Origin: Pseudomonadota bacterium
GTDB lineage: Bacteria > Pseudomonadota > Gammaproteobacteria > Xanthomonadales > Xanthomonadaceae
Length of the DNA: 64,000 nucleotides
Assembly: GCA_023386795.1 (NCBI GenBank)
Contig: JAEWJB010000187.1
Span: 36,622 to 100,621, forward strand
Reading direction: 5' to 3'
The position numbers and the translations under genes are program-made. Of the stretch, positions 28,993 through 38,181 are shown in pieces (within the stretch, counting starts at the first letter, position 1; every line of letters starts with the position of its first letter). Below the pieces are notes generated by a model. That model had not been told where the DNA came from and did not search any database. It worked only from the letters and a program-made list of their open reading frames with translations.

Positions 28993-30336
28993 TCACTCGC
29001 TCAGCTTGCGGATCAGCTTGTCCCAGTCCTCGCGCAGCTTGCCGTCGGTCTCCATCAATGTGCGGATCTGCCGGCAGGCGTGCAGCACGGTGGTGTGGTC
29101 CCGGCCGGCGAAGGCATCCCCGATCTCCGGCAGGCTGTGCTCGGTGAGTTCCTTTGCCAGCGCCATGGCCACCTGCCGCGGGCGTGCCAGGGAGCGGGTG
29201 CGGCGCTTGGACAGCAGGTCCTTCATCTGAAGGCCGTAGTAATCGGCCACGGTCTTCTGAATATTGGGAATACCGATGGCCTGCTGCTGTGCGCGCAACA
29301 GGTCGCGCAGCGTCTCCTGGGCGAACTCCACGGTGATGGTGCGGCCAGTGAAGTTGGCCCGCGCCGTCAGCGTGTTGAGCGCGCCTTCCAGGTCGCGCAC
29401 GTTCGAGCGCATCTTCTTGGCGATCAGGAACGCGACGTCATCGGGAATTTCAGCGCCGCGCTCGCGGGCCTTCGCCAGCACGATGGCCGCACGGGTCTCA
29501 AAGTCCGGCGGATCGATCGCCACCGACAGGCCCCACGCCAGGCGCGACTTCAGCCGCGGCTCCAGCCCTTCGACTTCGCGCGGGTAGCGGTCGCAGGTCA
29601 GGATGATCTGCTGGCGGCCGTCGAACAGCGCGTTGAAGGTGTGGAAGAACTCTTCCTGCGTACGGTCCTTGCCGGCGAAGAACTGGATGTCGTCGATCAG
29701 CAGCGCGTCGATCTGCTGGAACTGGCGCTTGAACTGGTCCATCGCCTTGTCCTGCAACGCACGGATCATCGCGCTGAAGAACTGCTCCGAACGCAGGTAC
29801 ATCACCTTGGCGTTCGGGTTGGCCTGGCGCATTGCATTGCCGGCGGCGAACATCAGGTGGGTCTTGCCCAGTCCGGTGCTCCCGTACAGCAGCAGCGGGT
29901 TGTGGGCGCGGTCGCCGGGTTTCTGCGCGGCCTGGAGGGCAGCCGCACGGCCGAGCTGGTTGCTGCGCCCTTCCACGAAGTTGTCGAAGGTGTAGTGGGT
30001 GTCGAGATTGCCAGCGAACGGCACTGGCGCGGCCTGCGGCGCAACCGCCTGGGCCACGGCGGCCGCCAGCGGGGTGGCCGGCGCGACCGGTTCGATCGGC
30101 TTCGGCCGCGACCCGACCGCCAGCGCCACCTCGCCGTTGCCGACGTAGTAGTTCAGCAGCTCCCGGATCCGCGCCAGGTAGCGCTCGCGCACCTGCTCGA
30201 CGATGAAGGCGTTCGGGGCGTACAGCACGACGCTGTCGGCACGCTCGTCGGCCTGCAGGGGTTTCAACCAGGTGTGGACATCTTCAGGCGGAAATTCCGC
30301 TTCGAGACGTTCCAGACAACGGGGCCAAGCATCCAT
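28993..30336 (-). CDS. dnaA: Chromosomal replication initiator DnaA
   Basis: 447 aa. Domain I at the N-terminus ([20 protein letters not shown]), a variable Ala/Pro-rich linker (about 75-112), AAA+ domain III with Walker A GSTGLGKT (152-159) and Walker B LIDD (213-216), and domain IV with the DnaA-box-binding signature [14 protein letters not shown] (about 411-424). It opens the origin and recruits helicase. The start at 30336 follows the Xanthomonas-type N-terminus; a longer open frame upstream lacks homology. A DnaA box upstream (30449-30457) suggests autoregulation. Confidence 0.97.
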   Translation of the reverse strand: MDAWPRCLERLEAEFPPEDVHTWLKPLQADERADSVVLYAPNAFIVEQVRERYLARIRELLNYYVGNGEVALAVGSRPKPIEPVAPATPLAAAVAQAVAPQAAPVPFAGNLDTHYTFDNFVEGRSNQLGRAAALQAAQKPGDRAHNPLLLYGSTGLGKTHLMFAAGNAMRQANPNAKVMYLRSEQFFSAMIRALQDKAMDQFKRQFQQIDALLIDDIQFFAGKDRTQEEFFHTFNALFDGRQQIILTCDRYPREVEGLEPRLKSRLAWGLSVAIDPPDFETRAAIVLAKARERGAEIPDDVAFLIAKKMRSNVRDLEGALNTLTARANFTGRTITVEFAQETLRDLLRAQQQAIGIPNIQKTVADYYGLQMKDLLSKRRTRSLARPRQVAMALAKELTEHSLPEIGDAFAGRDHTTVLHACRQIRTLMETDGKLREDWDKLIRKLSE

Positions 30337-30448
30337 CAAAGTGTATTCATCATGGGCCTTCCGGGCGCGCAGGCATCCGCCATGCATCGGCACGGGAGGC
30401 AGAAAACGGATGGGCCAGACTACCACCGGGGGGCGGGTTTTCCCATAT

Positions 30449-30457
30449 TTATTCACA
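30449..30457 (+). promoter_or_regulatory. DnaA box upstream of dnaA
   Basis: TTATTCACA fits TTATNCACA exactly. It lies 112 bp upstream of the dnaA start in the dnaA-rpmH divergent region; a weaker ACATCCACA follows at 30461-30469. Confidence 0.6.
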
Positions 30458-30498
30458 GGTACATCCACAGGCCCCTCCCGCCAACGCGCAGCAACGAC

Positions 30499-30528
30499 TT
30501 GACCCGCCAGGGGATGACCCCCTAGAAT
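30499..30528 (+). promoter_or_regulatory. Promoter of rpmH-rnpA
   Basis: TTGACC (30499-30504), 18-bp spacer and TAGAAT (30523-30528), 39 bp before the rpmH start. Both hexamers match sigma-70 consensus at 5 of 6 positions. Confidence 0.65.
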
Positions 30529-30567
30529 TTCCGGTTCTTTCGTACCCCTTTACCTACAGAGGCCCCC

Positions 30568-30708
30568 ATGGCCACCAAGCGCACCTATCAGCCCAGCAAC
30601 CTCAAGCGCAAGCGCGACCACGGCTTCCGTGCCCGCATGAAGACGGCCGATGGCCGCAAGGTGCTGGCTCGTCGCCGCGCCAAGGGCCGCAAGCGCCTGA
30701 GCGCTTGA
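30568..30708 (+). CDS. rpmH: 50S ribosomal protein L34
   Basis: 46 aa, highly basic, starting [20 protein letters not shown] and ending [11 protein letters not shown], the universal L34 pattern. It is too short to stand out by length but unmistakable by sequence and position. It heads the plus-strand series rpmH-rnpA-yidC-mnmE, divergent from dnaA. Confidence 0.98.
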   Translation: MATKRTYQPSNLKRKRDHGFRARMKTADGRKVLARRRAKGRKRLSA

Positions 30709-30746
30709 TTGCCGCGCCGCTCACTGCGGCCCAGGCAATCCCGACC

Positions 30747-31193
30747 GTGATCGACTCCGACCCGCGCAGGCGATTTCCTCGCTCTGCGCGGGTTCGTTCG
30801 CGCGCGGAATATGCTGTCGTCTTCGACAACAGCCGTCGCTGCTCCGACCCGCTCATGAGCCTGCACTGGCGCCCGCACGAAGGGCCGGCCCGCCTGGGCA
30901 TGGCCGTGTCGCGCAAGGTCGACAAGCGTGCCGTCGGACGCAACCGCATCAAGCGCGTGCTCCGCGAGGCTTTCCGTCACCTGCCGCCGGACCTGGCTGG
31001 CGGTGACTATGTCGTGGTCGCCCGTTCGGCGGCCGCGCGCGCCAGCCATCCCGACATTCGTGATGCCTTCCTGCGCGTGCTTCGCCGTGCGGGCGCATTG
31101 CCCGTGCCTGCGGCGGGCGTCACAATGCCGCCGCGCCCGGATGCCCACCCTCCGTCCTCTCCATTGACCGAGCCGGAACGTCGTTCCGACTGA
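30747..31193 (+). CDS. rnpA: Ribonuclease P protein component
   Basis: 148 aa from the GTG at 30747. It contains [20 protein letters not shown] at the N-terminus and the RNA-binding motif [13 protein letters not shown] (RNR signature). It assists the catalytic RNA in maturing tRNA 5' ends. The frame is also open from TTG 30705, which overlaps the rpmH stop and would allow coupled translation; the GTG start brings the protein closer to family length. The C-terminal ~30 residues are Pro-rich and variable. The usual yidD gene is not seen between rnpA and yidC. Confidence 0.9.
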   Translation: MIDSDPRRRFPRSARVRSRAEYAVVFDNSRRCSDPLMSLHWRPHEGPARLGMAVSRKVDKRAVGRNRIKRVLREAFRHLPPDLAGGDYVVVARSAAARASHPDIRDAFLRVLRRAGALPVPAAGVTMPPRPDAHPPSSPLTEPERRSD

Positions 31194-31209
31194 GCCGAGT
31201 TGCTGCCTG

Positions 31210-32901
31210 ATGAACCAGACCCGCGTAATCCTGTTGCTTGCCTGGCTGATGGTGGCCGCCTTCCTGTGGATGGAATGGGGCCGTGAGAAGGCCGCACCCG
31301 AACCCGCGCAGACCGCCGCCGCCACGCAGAACGTACCGGCCGCTACCGGCGCGAACGGCGTGCCGCAAGCCAATGTGCCCGGCACCCCCGCCGGCCAGCC
31401 GCAGGTCGCCGCCCCGGCCGCCCCGGCGCAGGTCGTTACGGTGACCACCGATGTGCTGCGCCTGAAGCTCGATGGCCGCAGCGTGCTCGACGCGGACCTG
31501 CTGCAGTTCCCGCAGACCAAGCAGGCAGGCGCGCCGCCGGTGAGCCTGCTCACCGAGGACCCGGCGCACCCGTACAACGCCGTCAGCGGCTGGGCCAGCG
31601 ACAAGGGTTCCGCGGTACCGGGCATCAGCGGCTTCCGTCCGGAACAGCCGGGCACCGAGTTCGTGCTGCCCAAGGGCCAGGACAAGCTGGTCGTGCCGTT
31701 CGTGTGGACCAGCCCGGACGGCATCACCATCCGCCGCACCTTCACCCTCGAGCGCGGCCGTTACGCGATCGAAGTGCGCGACGAAGTCACCAACGCCGGC
31801 ACCGGCACCTGGAACGCCTACGTCTACCGCAAGCTCAGCCGCGTGCCGACCATCCTCAGCCGCAGCATGATGAATCCGGATAGCCTGAGCTTCAACGGCG
31901 CTACCTGGTTCACCAGCGAGAACGGCTATGAGCGTCGCGCCTTCCAGGACTACCTCAAGGACGGCAGCGTCGATCGCGTGATGCAGGGCGGCTGGATCGC
32001 CATGCTGCAGCACCAGTTCTTCACCGGCTGGATCCCGACCCCGGACAACAGCTCGCTGCTCAAGCTTTCCCAGGAAAACGGCGCCGACGTGCTCGAACTG
32101 CGCGGCCCGGGCTTCACCGTCGCCCCGGGCCAGAAGGCCACCACCGAAGCGCGCCTGTGGGTGGGTCCGAAGCTGGTCAGCCTGATCGCCAAGGAGCAGG
32201 TGCCGGGCCTGGATCGCGTCGTCGATTACAGCCGCTTCTCGCTGATGGCCATCATCGGCCAGGGCCTGTTCTGGGTGCTGAGCCACCTGTACACCCTGCT
32301 GCACAACTGGGGCTGGGCGATCATCGGCCTGGTGGTGCTGCTGCGCCTGGCGCTGTATCCGCTGTCGGCGGCGCAGTACAAGTCCGGCGCGAAGATGCGC
32401 AAGTTCCAGCCGCGCCTGGCCCAGCTCAAGGAGCGTTACGGCGAGGATCGCCAGAAGTACCAGCAGGCGATGATGGAGCTGTTCAAGAAGGAAAAGATCA
32501 ATCCGATGGGGGGCTGCCTGCCGATCCTCATCCAGATGCCGATCTTCTTCGCGCTGTACTGGGTGCTGGTGGAGTCGGTCGAACTGCGCCAGGCACCCTG
32601 GCTGGGCTGGATCCAGGACCTCACCGCGCGCGACCCGTACTTCATCCTGCCGATCATCAACATGGTGATCATGTGGCTGACGCAGAAGCTGACCCCGACC
32701 CCGGGCATGGATCCGGTGCAGGCGAAGATGATGCAGTTCATGCCGCTGGTGTTCGGCGTCATGATGGCCTTCATGCCGGCCGGCCTGGTGCTGTACTGGG
32801 TGGTCAACGGCGGCCTGGGCCTGCTGATCCAGTGGTGGATGATCAAGCAGCACGGCGAATCGCCGAGCAAGATCGTCCAGTCCAACCTGCACAACCAGTA
32901 A
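31210..32901 (+). CDS. yidC: Membrane protein insertase YidC
   Basis: 563 aa. N-terminal transmembrane helix (about 5-22), an Ala/Pro-rich linker, a large periplasmic beta-domain (about 75-345) and the insertase core with five transmembrane helices. That core includes [20 protein letters not shown] and the loop [20 protein letters not shown]; the C-terminus carries basic residues. It inserts small membrane proteins alone or with SecYEG. It starts 17 bp after rnpA and is followed by a perfect hairpin. Confidence 0.97.
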   Translation: MNQTRVILLLAWLMVAAFLWMEWGREKAAPEPAQTAAATQNVPAATGANGVPQANVPGTPAGQPQVAAPAAPAQVVTVTTDVLRLKLDGRSVLDADLLQFPQTKQAGAPPVSLLTEDPAHPYNAVSGWASDKGSAVPGISGFRPEQPGTEFVLPKGQDKLVVPFVWTSPDGITIRRTFTLERGRYAIEVRDEVTNAGTGTWNAYVYRKLSRVPTILSRSMMNPDSLSFNGATWFTSENGYERRAFQDYLKDGSVDRVMQGGWIAMLQHQFFTGWIPTPDNSSLLKLSQENGADVLELRGPGFTVAPGQKATTEARLWVGPKLVSLIAKEQVPGLDRVVDYSRFSLMAIIGQGLFWVLSHLYTLLHNWGWAIIGLVVLLRLALYPLSAAQYKSGAKMRKFQPRLAQLKERYGEDRQKYQQAMMELFKKEKINPMGGCLPILIQMPIFFALYWVLVESVELRQAPWLGWIQDLTARDPYFILPIINMVIMWLTQKLTPTPGMDPVQAKMMQFMPLVFGVMMAFMPAGLVLYWVVNGGLGLLIQWWMIKQHGESPSKIVQSNLHNQ

Positions 32902-32905
32902 TCGA

Positions 32906-32935
32906 CAGAAGGCCCGCCTCCCGGCGGGCCTTCTG
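32906..32935. terminator. Hairpin between yidC and mnmE
   Basis: Perfect 13-bp stem cagaaggcccgcc / ggcgggccttctg with a 4-nt loop. No T tract, so it may be a weak or Rho-assisted terminator or an mRNA 3' stabiliser. Confidence 0.6.
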
Positions 32936-32961
32936 CCATGCCTCGCTGTAACCTTCCCCGC

Positions 32962-34299
32962 ATGGCGCAGACTGACACCATCGTTGCAATTGCCACGGCC
33001 GCCGGCGCCGGTGGCGTCGGCATGATCCGACTCTCCGGCCCGAAGGCCGCAACGATCGCCGCCGCACTCGGGGCGCCTCGTCTTCGGCCACGCCACGCCC
33101 ACTACGCACGATGGCGCGATCACACGGGCGAAGTCATCGACGATGGCATCGTCCTCTGGTTTCCCGCCCCCAACAGCTTTACCGGCGAAGAAGTCGTCGA
33201 ACTCCAGGGCCACGGTGGTGCGGTCGTGCTGCGCCAACTGCTGACACGCTGCATCGCGCTCGGCGCGCGCCAGGCGCGCCCGGGCGAATTCAGCGAACGC
33301 GCCTTCCTCAACGGCAAGCTCGATCTCGCCCAGGCCGAAGCCATCGCCGACCTCATCGCCGCCGGCGACACGCGGGCAGCCCGTGCCGCTCGCCGCTCGC
33401 TCGATGGCGTGTTCTCGCGTCGCGTCGAAGCGCTCGGCGAACAGGTCACCGTGCTGCGCATCCATATCGAGGCGGCGATCGACTTTGCCGACGAGCCGAT
33501 CGAGACGCTGGGCGGTGCGCAGGTACGCGCGGGCCTCTCCGCTGCACAAGCCACGTTGGCCGAGCTGCTGCGCGACGCCGAACGTGGCCGCAAGCTGCGC
33601 GACGGCGTGCATGCCGTGCTCATCGGCCCGCCGAACGCCGGCAAGAGCTCGTTGCTCAACGCGCTGGCCGGTAGTGAGCGCGCTATCGTCACCGACGTCG
33701 CGGGCACGACACGCGACACCCTGCGCGAAACCATCCGCATTGATGGGCTGGAGCTCACGCTGGTCGATACCGCCGGCTTGCGCGAGAGCGGCGATGCGAT
33801 CGAGCGCGAAGGCATGCGCCGCGCGCGCGCCGAGCTGGAGCGCGCCGACATCGCGCTGGTGGTGATCGACGCACGCGAACCGGAGGCTGGCCATGCTGCC
33901 GTTGCCGCCGATGTCGCGCAGGTACCCCGCAGCTTGTGGATCCACAACAAGGCAGACCTGCTCGACGACGCGCCCGTGCTCGCGCCCAATGCCATCGCGG
34001 TATCCGCTACCACGGGCGCCGGTCTGCCGGCGTTGCATGCGCGGCTTGCGCAGATCGCCAGCGCTGATGCCGGCGAGAGTGTGGAGGGCGAGTTCACCGC
34101 GCGTGCGCGCCACGTCGATGCCTTGGCCCGCTGTGGCGAGCATCTGGCCGGCGCGTGGGCGCAGCTGGATCATGAGCAGCTGGAGTTGGCTGCCGAGGAG
34201 TTGCGCCTGGCGCATGACGCGCTCGGCGAGGTGACCGGCCGAATGACCGCCGACGACCTGCTAGGCCGCATCTTCTCTAGCTTCTGCATCGGCAAGTAA
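32962..34299 (+). CDS. mnmE: tRNA modification GTPase MnmE (TrmE)
   Basis: 445 aa. N-terminal folate-binding domain ([20 protein letters not shown]), a helical domain, and the G domain with P-loop GPPNAGKSS (about 220-228), [11 protein letters not shown] and NKAD. It ends in the conserved FCIGK, whose Cys is required for tRNA wobble uridine modification (mnm5U34) with MnmG. The start at 32962 is chosen by homology; a TAACCT box ends 7 nt before it. Confidence 0.96.
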   Translation: MAQTDTIVAIATAAGAGGVGMIRLSGPKAATIAAALGAPRLRPRHAHYARWRDHTGEVIDDGIVLWFPAPNSFTGEEVVELQGHGGAVVLRQLLTRCIALGARQARPGEFSERAFLNGKLDLAQAEAIADLIAAGDTRAARAARRSLDGVFSRRVEALGEQVTVLRIHIEAAIDFADEPIETLGGAQVRAGLSAAQATLAELLRDAERGRKLRDGVHAVLIGPPNAGKSSLLNALAGSERAIVTDVAGTTRDTLRETIRIDGLELTLVDTAGLRESGDAIEREGMRRARAELERADIALVVIDAREPEAGHAAVAADVAQVPRSLWIHNKADLLDDAPVLAPNAIAVSATTGAGLPALHARLAQIASADAGESVEGEFTARARHVDALARCGEHLAGAWAQLDHEQLELAAEELRLAHDALGEVTGRMTADDLLGRIFSSFCIGK

Positions 34300-34322
34300 C
34301 GCGGCTCACGGCCGCGCGATGC

Positions 34323-34784
34323 TCAGCGATACATGCCCTCGCGCAGGTTGATGCCGTACTCCAGCCATGCCTTCAGCGCGCACAGCATCTGCGACCAGCC
34401 CATGCAGTTGCCGTAGGACGCACGGAACCCTTCATCCGTCGCGGACCAGCCGCGCTCGGTGATCTCCACGCGCGTGCGCCCGTCATCCGTGGCGTTGAAC
34501 GCGAACGTCACCTGCGTGCGGCGCGGGGGCTCGCCCTCCCGCGCGGGCTCGTTCGAATCCCATTCCAGCACGATGCGCTCGGGCGCCGTTGCTTCGACCA
34601 CCTGTACCGGAAACTCGCCAGGGAAGTCATGGAAATCCCAATGCACGACAGCCCCGGTAGCCAGTCGTCCGCGCGCGCCGCCGGTCGTGAAATAGTGGGA
34701 AAGCTGCGCGGGATCGGCGACGGCCTCGTAGACCTCGGCCACCGGTTGGCCTACGTGGCCGAATACGCTGAACTGCGGTTCCAT
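34323..34784 (-). CDS. SRPBCC (AHSA1-like) domain protein
   Basis: 153 aa. START-like fold with EVYEAVADPAQLSHYFTTGG near the N-terminus, a central ERIVLEWDSN strand and TRVEITERGW, typical of the Aha1 C-terminal-like group of SRPBCC proteins. These bind small hydrophobic ligands or act as stress factors. No signal peptide. The ligand cannot be inferred. It lies between mnmE (convergent, 23-bp gap) and a rhomboid gene. Confidence 0.82.
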   Translation of the reverse strand: MEPQFSVFGHVGQPVAEVYEAVADPAQLSHYFTTGGARGRLATGAVVHWDFHDFPGEFPVQVVEATAPERIVLEWDSNEPAREGEPPRRTQVTFAFNATDDGRTRVEITERGWSATDEGFRASYGNCMGWSQMLCALKAWLEYGINLREGMYR

Positions 34785-34857
34785 GGCATGGTCCCTATGG
34801 CACCCGGAGGGCAGGGCATCCAGTTCTATTCCCTTTGGGCAGCCTGCGCAAACCGTT

Positions 34858-35631
34858 TCACTCCTGCGACGGTCCTCGCGGCCTGAAGCGGATTACCACG
34901 CCATTGGGGTCCGGCTCGCGATCCCACAACACGGGCACTTCGCGCGGACGCGCAGGCTCCATCCCTTCGGGATCTTCCGCCACGGCAAGATCCTCTTCCT
35001 CTTCGTCTTCCCAGCTGTAGCGCTTGCGCGGCAGCAACGGATCAAGGTGGCGAAACAGGATCGCGGCGATCACGCCACCGATTGCGCCGCCCATGTGCGA
35101 CTGCCAGGAAATGCCGGGCTCGCGCGGCAGGATCGCCAGCAACATGCCGCCATAGAACAGGAACGCAATCATGCTCGTGGCGATCGCCGCGCGGTCGCGG
35201 CGGATCAGGCCCAGCACGAACAGCAGGAACATCAGGCCGTGGGTCACGCCGCTGGCACCGAGGTGGAACGTGCCCAGGTCGCCAAGAAACCACGCACCCA
35301 ACCCGGAGCCTACCCACATCAGCGGCAGCCCCCACTTCGTCGCCCTCGGATACACGCTTCCAGCCAGCGTACCGAGGATCAGCAGCGCGAAGGCGTTGGC
35401 TCCGAGGTGTTCGAGCGAGCCATGCAGCAGCGGCGCGGTGAGCACACCCCACAGGCCTTGCCACTCATGCGGTCGCACCGCGAACGGGCGCCAGTCGAAA
35501 CCCGACTGGCTCGCGAGCACCGCCACCATGACGAGCACGGCGCCCAGGCTGATGTTGAACGCGCGGATCACCCGCCCGCGCTGCTCGCGTGCATCGGTGG
35601 CCGGGTCATGGGAAGGAAGCAAAGTGTCCAT
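34858..35631 (-). CDS. Second rhomboid family serine protease
   Basis: 257 aa. Six or so hydrophobic segments with LLHGSLEHLGANAFALLILG, the Ser motif HLGASGVTHG and the His motif SWQSHMGGAIGG. A cytoplasmic C-terminal tail of about 60 residues contains an acidic patch (WEDEEEEDLAVAEDPEG), unlike the first rhomboid at 9934-10665. It cleaves membrane-protein helices; substrate unknown. Same strand as the SRPBCC and TerC genes on either side. Confidence 0.88.
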   Translation of the reverse strand: MDTLLPSHDPATDAREQRGRVIRAFNISLGAVLVMVAVLASQSGFDWRPFAVRPHEWQGLWGVLTAPLLHGSLEHLGANAFALLILGTLAGSVYPRATKWGLPLMWVGSGLGAWFLGDLGTFHLGASGVTHGLMFLLFVLGLIRRDRAAIATSMIAFLFYGGMLLAILPREPGISWQSHMGGAIGGVIAAILFRHLDPLLPRKRYSWEDEEEEDLAVAEDPEGMEPARPREVPVLWDREPDPNGVVIRFRPRGPSQE

Positions 35632-35724
35632 AAGCAGCGGATGGCGTCGCGCCGGGAGATTGCAAGGCCGGGACCACGGGAGAATGCTGCGGCCCGGCGG
35701 GACAATCCCGACGGGCCACCTGCC

Positions 35725-36681
35725 TCAAGACAACCTGGCCTTGGCCGGACGCACCAGGCTCAACACCACGGTCGTGCCGATGATCAGCGCCACTGCCGCC
35801 AGCGACACCCACACCGGCAGCTTCACCAGGTCGATCGCCAGCATCTTCACGCCGATGAAGACCAGCACCACCGCCAAGCCATACGGCAGCAGGTGGAAGC
35901 GGTCGGCCATGCCGGCGAGCAGGAAGAACATCGCGCGCAGGCCCAGCACCGCGAACACGTTGGAAGTCAGCACGATGAACGGGTCGGTGGTGATGGCGAA
36001 GATCGCCGGGATGCTGTCCACCGCGAAGATCACGTCGGTCACCGCGATCAGGATCAACACCACGAACAGCGGCGTGAACCAGCGCACGCCGTCCTGCTCG
36101 GTTACCAGCCGGTTGCCGTTGTACTGCGGGCTGATGCGCAGATGGCCGCGCATCCAGCGCAGCACCGGATTGGCTTCCAGGTCCGGCTCCTTGCCGGCGG
36201 AGAACCACATCTTGATGCCGGTGAGCAGCAGGAACGCGCCGAACACGTAAAGCAGCCAGTGGAACTTGGCCAGCAGCACCGCGCCGGCAAAGATCATGAT
36301 GGCGCGCAGCACGATGGCGCCGAGCACGCCGATCACGAGCACGCGCTGGCGCTGCTCCTCGGGCACGGCGAAGTAGGTCATCACCATCAGGAAGACGAAG
36401 ATGTTGTCCACCGCCAGCGACTTCTCCACCAGGTAGCCGGTGAGGAATTCCAGGCCGATGCGGTTGGCCAGCACGCTGCCGGCGGTTTCATGCAGGTACC
36501 ACCACAGGCCGGCGTTGAAGGCCAGGGCCAGGGCGATCCAGCCGATGCTCCACCAGAGCGCTTCCTTGAAGGTGACCTTGTGCGGTCCGCCGTGGCGCAT
36601 GAGCACCAGGTCGGCCAGGAGCGCGACGATCACCACGATCGCAAAGCCGCTCCAGAGCCAGATATTGCCGATGGTTTGCAT
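35725..36681 (-). CDS. TerC/Alx-family membrane protein (Mn2+ exporter-like)
   Basis: 318 aa with about nine transmembrane helices. TerC signatures: EKSLAVDNIFVFLMVMTYF, and AVTDVIFAVDSIPAIFAITTDP with the paired acidic residues that probably bind metal. E. coli Alx and related TerC proteins export Mn2+. A yybP-ykoY riboswitch and terminator immediately upstream strongly support manganese-controlled expression. Start 36681 (MQTIGNIWLWS) is chosen because the frame upstream runs through the riboswitch. Confidence 0.9.
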   Translation of the reverse strand: MQTIGNIWLWSGFAIVVIVALLADLVLMRHGGPHKVTFKEALWWSIGWIALALAFNAGLWWYLHETAGSVLANRIGLEFLTGYLVEKSLAVDNIFVFLMVMTYFAVPEEQRQRVLVIGVLGAIVLRAIMIFAGAVLLAKFHWLLYVFGAFLLLTGIKMWFSAGKEPDLEANPVLRWMRGHLRISPQYNGNRLVTEQDGVRWFTPLFVVLILIAVTDVIFAVDSIPAIFAITTDPFIVLTSNVFAVLGLRAMFFLLAGMADRFHLLPYGLAVVLVFIGVKMLAIDLVKLPVWVSLAAVALIIGTTVVLSLVRPAKARLS

Positions 36682-36700
36682 GAGAGAAGATCCCGTTGGA

Positions 36701-36735
36701 AAAGTGAAAACGCCTCGAGCCGGACGGTCGAGGCG
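36701..36735 (-). terminator. Terminator in the riboswitch expression platform
   Basis: Minus-strand stem CGCCTCGA / TCGAGGCG followed by TTTTCACTTTT, located between the aptamer and the TerC start. It is the probable off-state structure. Confidence 0.8.
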
Positions 36736-36765
36736 CTGCACGCGGAATGCTTCTCCGGGAATACA

Positions 36766-36893
36766 GACCTTCGCCATCGCGGCGAAGGTCTCGCTCACAG
36801 CCGGTGGACCGGCTGCCGTTGCACCGGAGCCGGCGGCCGGATGGCCTGGGCTCGAATTGACGGCGACAACGCTTGGGAGCTACTCCCCTTCTT
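36766..36893 (-). ncRNA. yybP-ykoY (Mn2+) riboswitch aptamer
   Basis: On the minus strand the two hallmark strands are present: GGGGAGTAGCTCCC near the 5' end and GCGAGACCTTCGCC followed by GGCGAAGGTC at the 3' end, which closes the GAGACCTT helix. Between them are CCGGCTCCGGTGC and GCCGGTCCACCGGC helices. This is the yybP-ykoY consensus known to sense Mn2+, commonly placed before TerC/Alx genes. The terminator at 36701-36735 would form without Mn2+ and be relieved on binding. Confidence 0.88.
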
Positions 36894-36937
36894 GGCGGCC
36901 ATTCTGCCGGCAGCCGGGGAGGGCGTCAAACCGCCGG

Positions 36938-36943
36938 TACAAT
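36938..36943 (+). promoter_or_regulatory. Candidate -10 of rlmI-like gene
   Basis: TACAAT with exactly 6 nt to the ATG at 36950, predicting a leaderless mRNA. It is divergent from the riboswitch transcript. Confidence 0.45.
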
Positions 36944-36949
36944 AGGCGG

Positions 36950-38119
36950 ATGAATACCCCCAACCCCGTCGTACGCCTCAAGAACGCCTGGCGCTCCAGC
37001 CACCCGTGGATTTTCCAGAAGCTGGTGGAGAAGCCGGCCGCCCGGCCCAAGCCGGGCAGCATCGTCGAGGTGGTGGGCGTGGATGGGGAATGGATCGGCC
37101 GCGGTTTCTACAACGGCCATTCACGTATCGCCGTGCGCATCCTGGAGACCCGGCAGGAAGTGCCGGTGGACGCCGGCTGGTTCTCGCGCAAGATCGCCGA
37201 GGCGGTCGAACTGCGCCGTGACGTGCTGAAGCTGGACCAGGTCTCCGACGCCTGGCGCGTAGTCCACAGCGAAGGCGACGGCCTGTCCGGCCTGGTCGTG
37301 GACCGCTATGGCGACCTGGTAGTGGTGGAGTTCTTCGCCGCCGGCATGTTCCGCCACCGCGAGTGGATCTACGAGGCACTGCGCGAGCAGTTCCCTGGCT
37401 GCCGCTTCCACAGCTTCGCCGACGAGCACGTGCAGAAGCAGGAAAGCTTCGACTTCCACAACACCACCGGCACCGAGGCGGCGGTGATCACCGAGCACGG
37501 CATCCGCTTCCGCGCCGACCCGGCGGGTGCGCACAAGACCGGCTTTTTCGCCGACCAGCGCGAGAACCGCCAGTGGCTGAGCCAGCAGGTCGAAGGCAAG
37601 ACCGTACTCGACCTGTGCTGCAACACCGGCGGCTTTGCCGTGTACGCTGCCGCGCGCGGCGCCGAGGAAGTGCTCGGCGTGGACATCGACCAGGATGTCA
37701 TCGCGATCGCCAAGGGCAACGCCAAGCTCAACAACGTGCGCCCCAAGTTCGTGCAGGCCGACATCTTCCCGTGGCTGCGTGACGCCGCCAACCGCGGCGA
37801 ACAGTACGACGTGGTCATCCTCGATCCGGCCAAGATGACCCGCGACCGTGATCAGGTCATCACCGCGCTCAAGAAGTACCTGGACATGAACAAGCTGGCG
37901 CTGGGCGTGGTCAAGCCCGGTGGCCTGTTCGCCACGTTCTCATGCACGGGCCTGGTGTCCGAGCAGGAGTTCCTGGACATGCTGCGCCGTGCCTCGTTCT
38001 ACTCCGGCCGCACGATCCAGATCCTCAAGGTCGCCGGTGCCGGTCCGGACCATCCCTTCATGGCCCATGTGCAGGAATCGCGCTACCTCAAGGCGGTGTT
38101 CTGCCGGGTGCTCGACTGA
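36950..38119 (+). CDS. Class I rRNA methyltransferase, RlmI family
   Basis: 389 aa. N-terminal PUA domain (about 1-75), a middle domain with EGDGLSGLVVDRYGDLVVVE, and a SAM methyltransferase domain with VLDLCCNTGGFAVYAA (motif I), GVDID, VVILDPAK (motif IV) and SCTGLV with the Cys. This is the RlmI/YccW arrangement, which methylates 23S rRNA cytosine (m5C1962 in E. coli). GAHKTGFFADQRENR precedes motif I. It starts 30 bp before the following dipeptidase's leader region ends in its own RBS. Confidence 0.9.
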   Translation: MNTPNPVVRLKNAWRSSHPWIFQKLVEKPAARPKPGSIVEVVGVDGEWIGRGFYNGHSRIAVRILETRQEVPVDAGWFSRKIAEAVELRRDVLKLDQVSDAWRVVHSEGDGLSGLVVDRYGDLVVVEFFAAGMFRHREWIYEALREQFPGCRFHSFADEHVQKQESFDFHNTTGTEAAVITEHGIRFRADPAGAHKTGFFADQRENRQWLSQQVEGKTVLDLCCNTGGFAVYAAARGAEEVLGVDIDQDVIAIAKGNAKLNNVRPKFVQADIFPWLRDAANRGEQYDVVILDPAKMTRDRDQVITALKKYLDMNKLALGVVKPGGLFATFSCTGLVSEQEFLDMLRRASFYSGRTIQILKVAGAGPDHPFMAHVQESRYLKAVFCRVLD

Positions 38120-38181
38120 GGTCACTGTTCGTGTGCGCCTCCGGGCGCTAGGGTGCGGTCTCCCTGTCCAGGTGAGATCCA

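Noticed and set aside
34300..34316. CGCGGC/GCCGCG hairpin after mnmE
   Set aside because: Short stem without T tract in a GC-rich gap; not distinguishable from background.
34540..34570. tRNA-like T-loop gttcgaatccc
   Set aside because: It lies inside the SRPBCC coding sequence and no acceptor stem or anticodon arm can be drawn around it.
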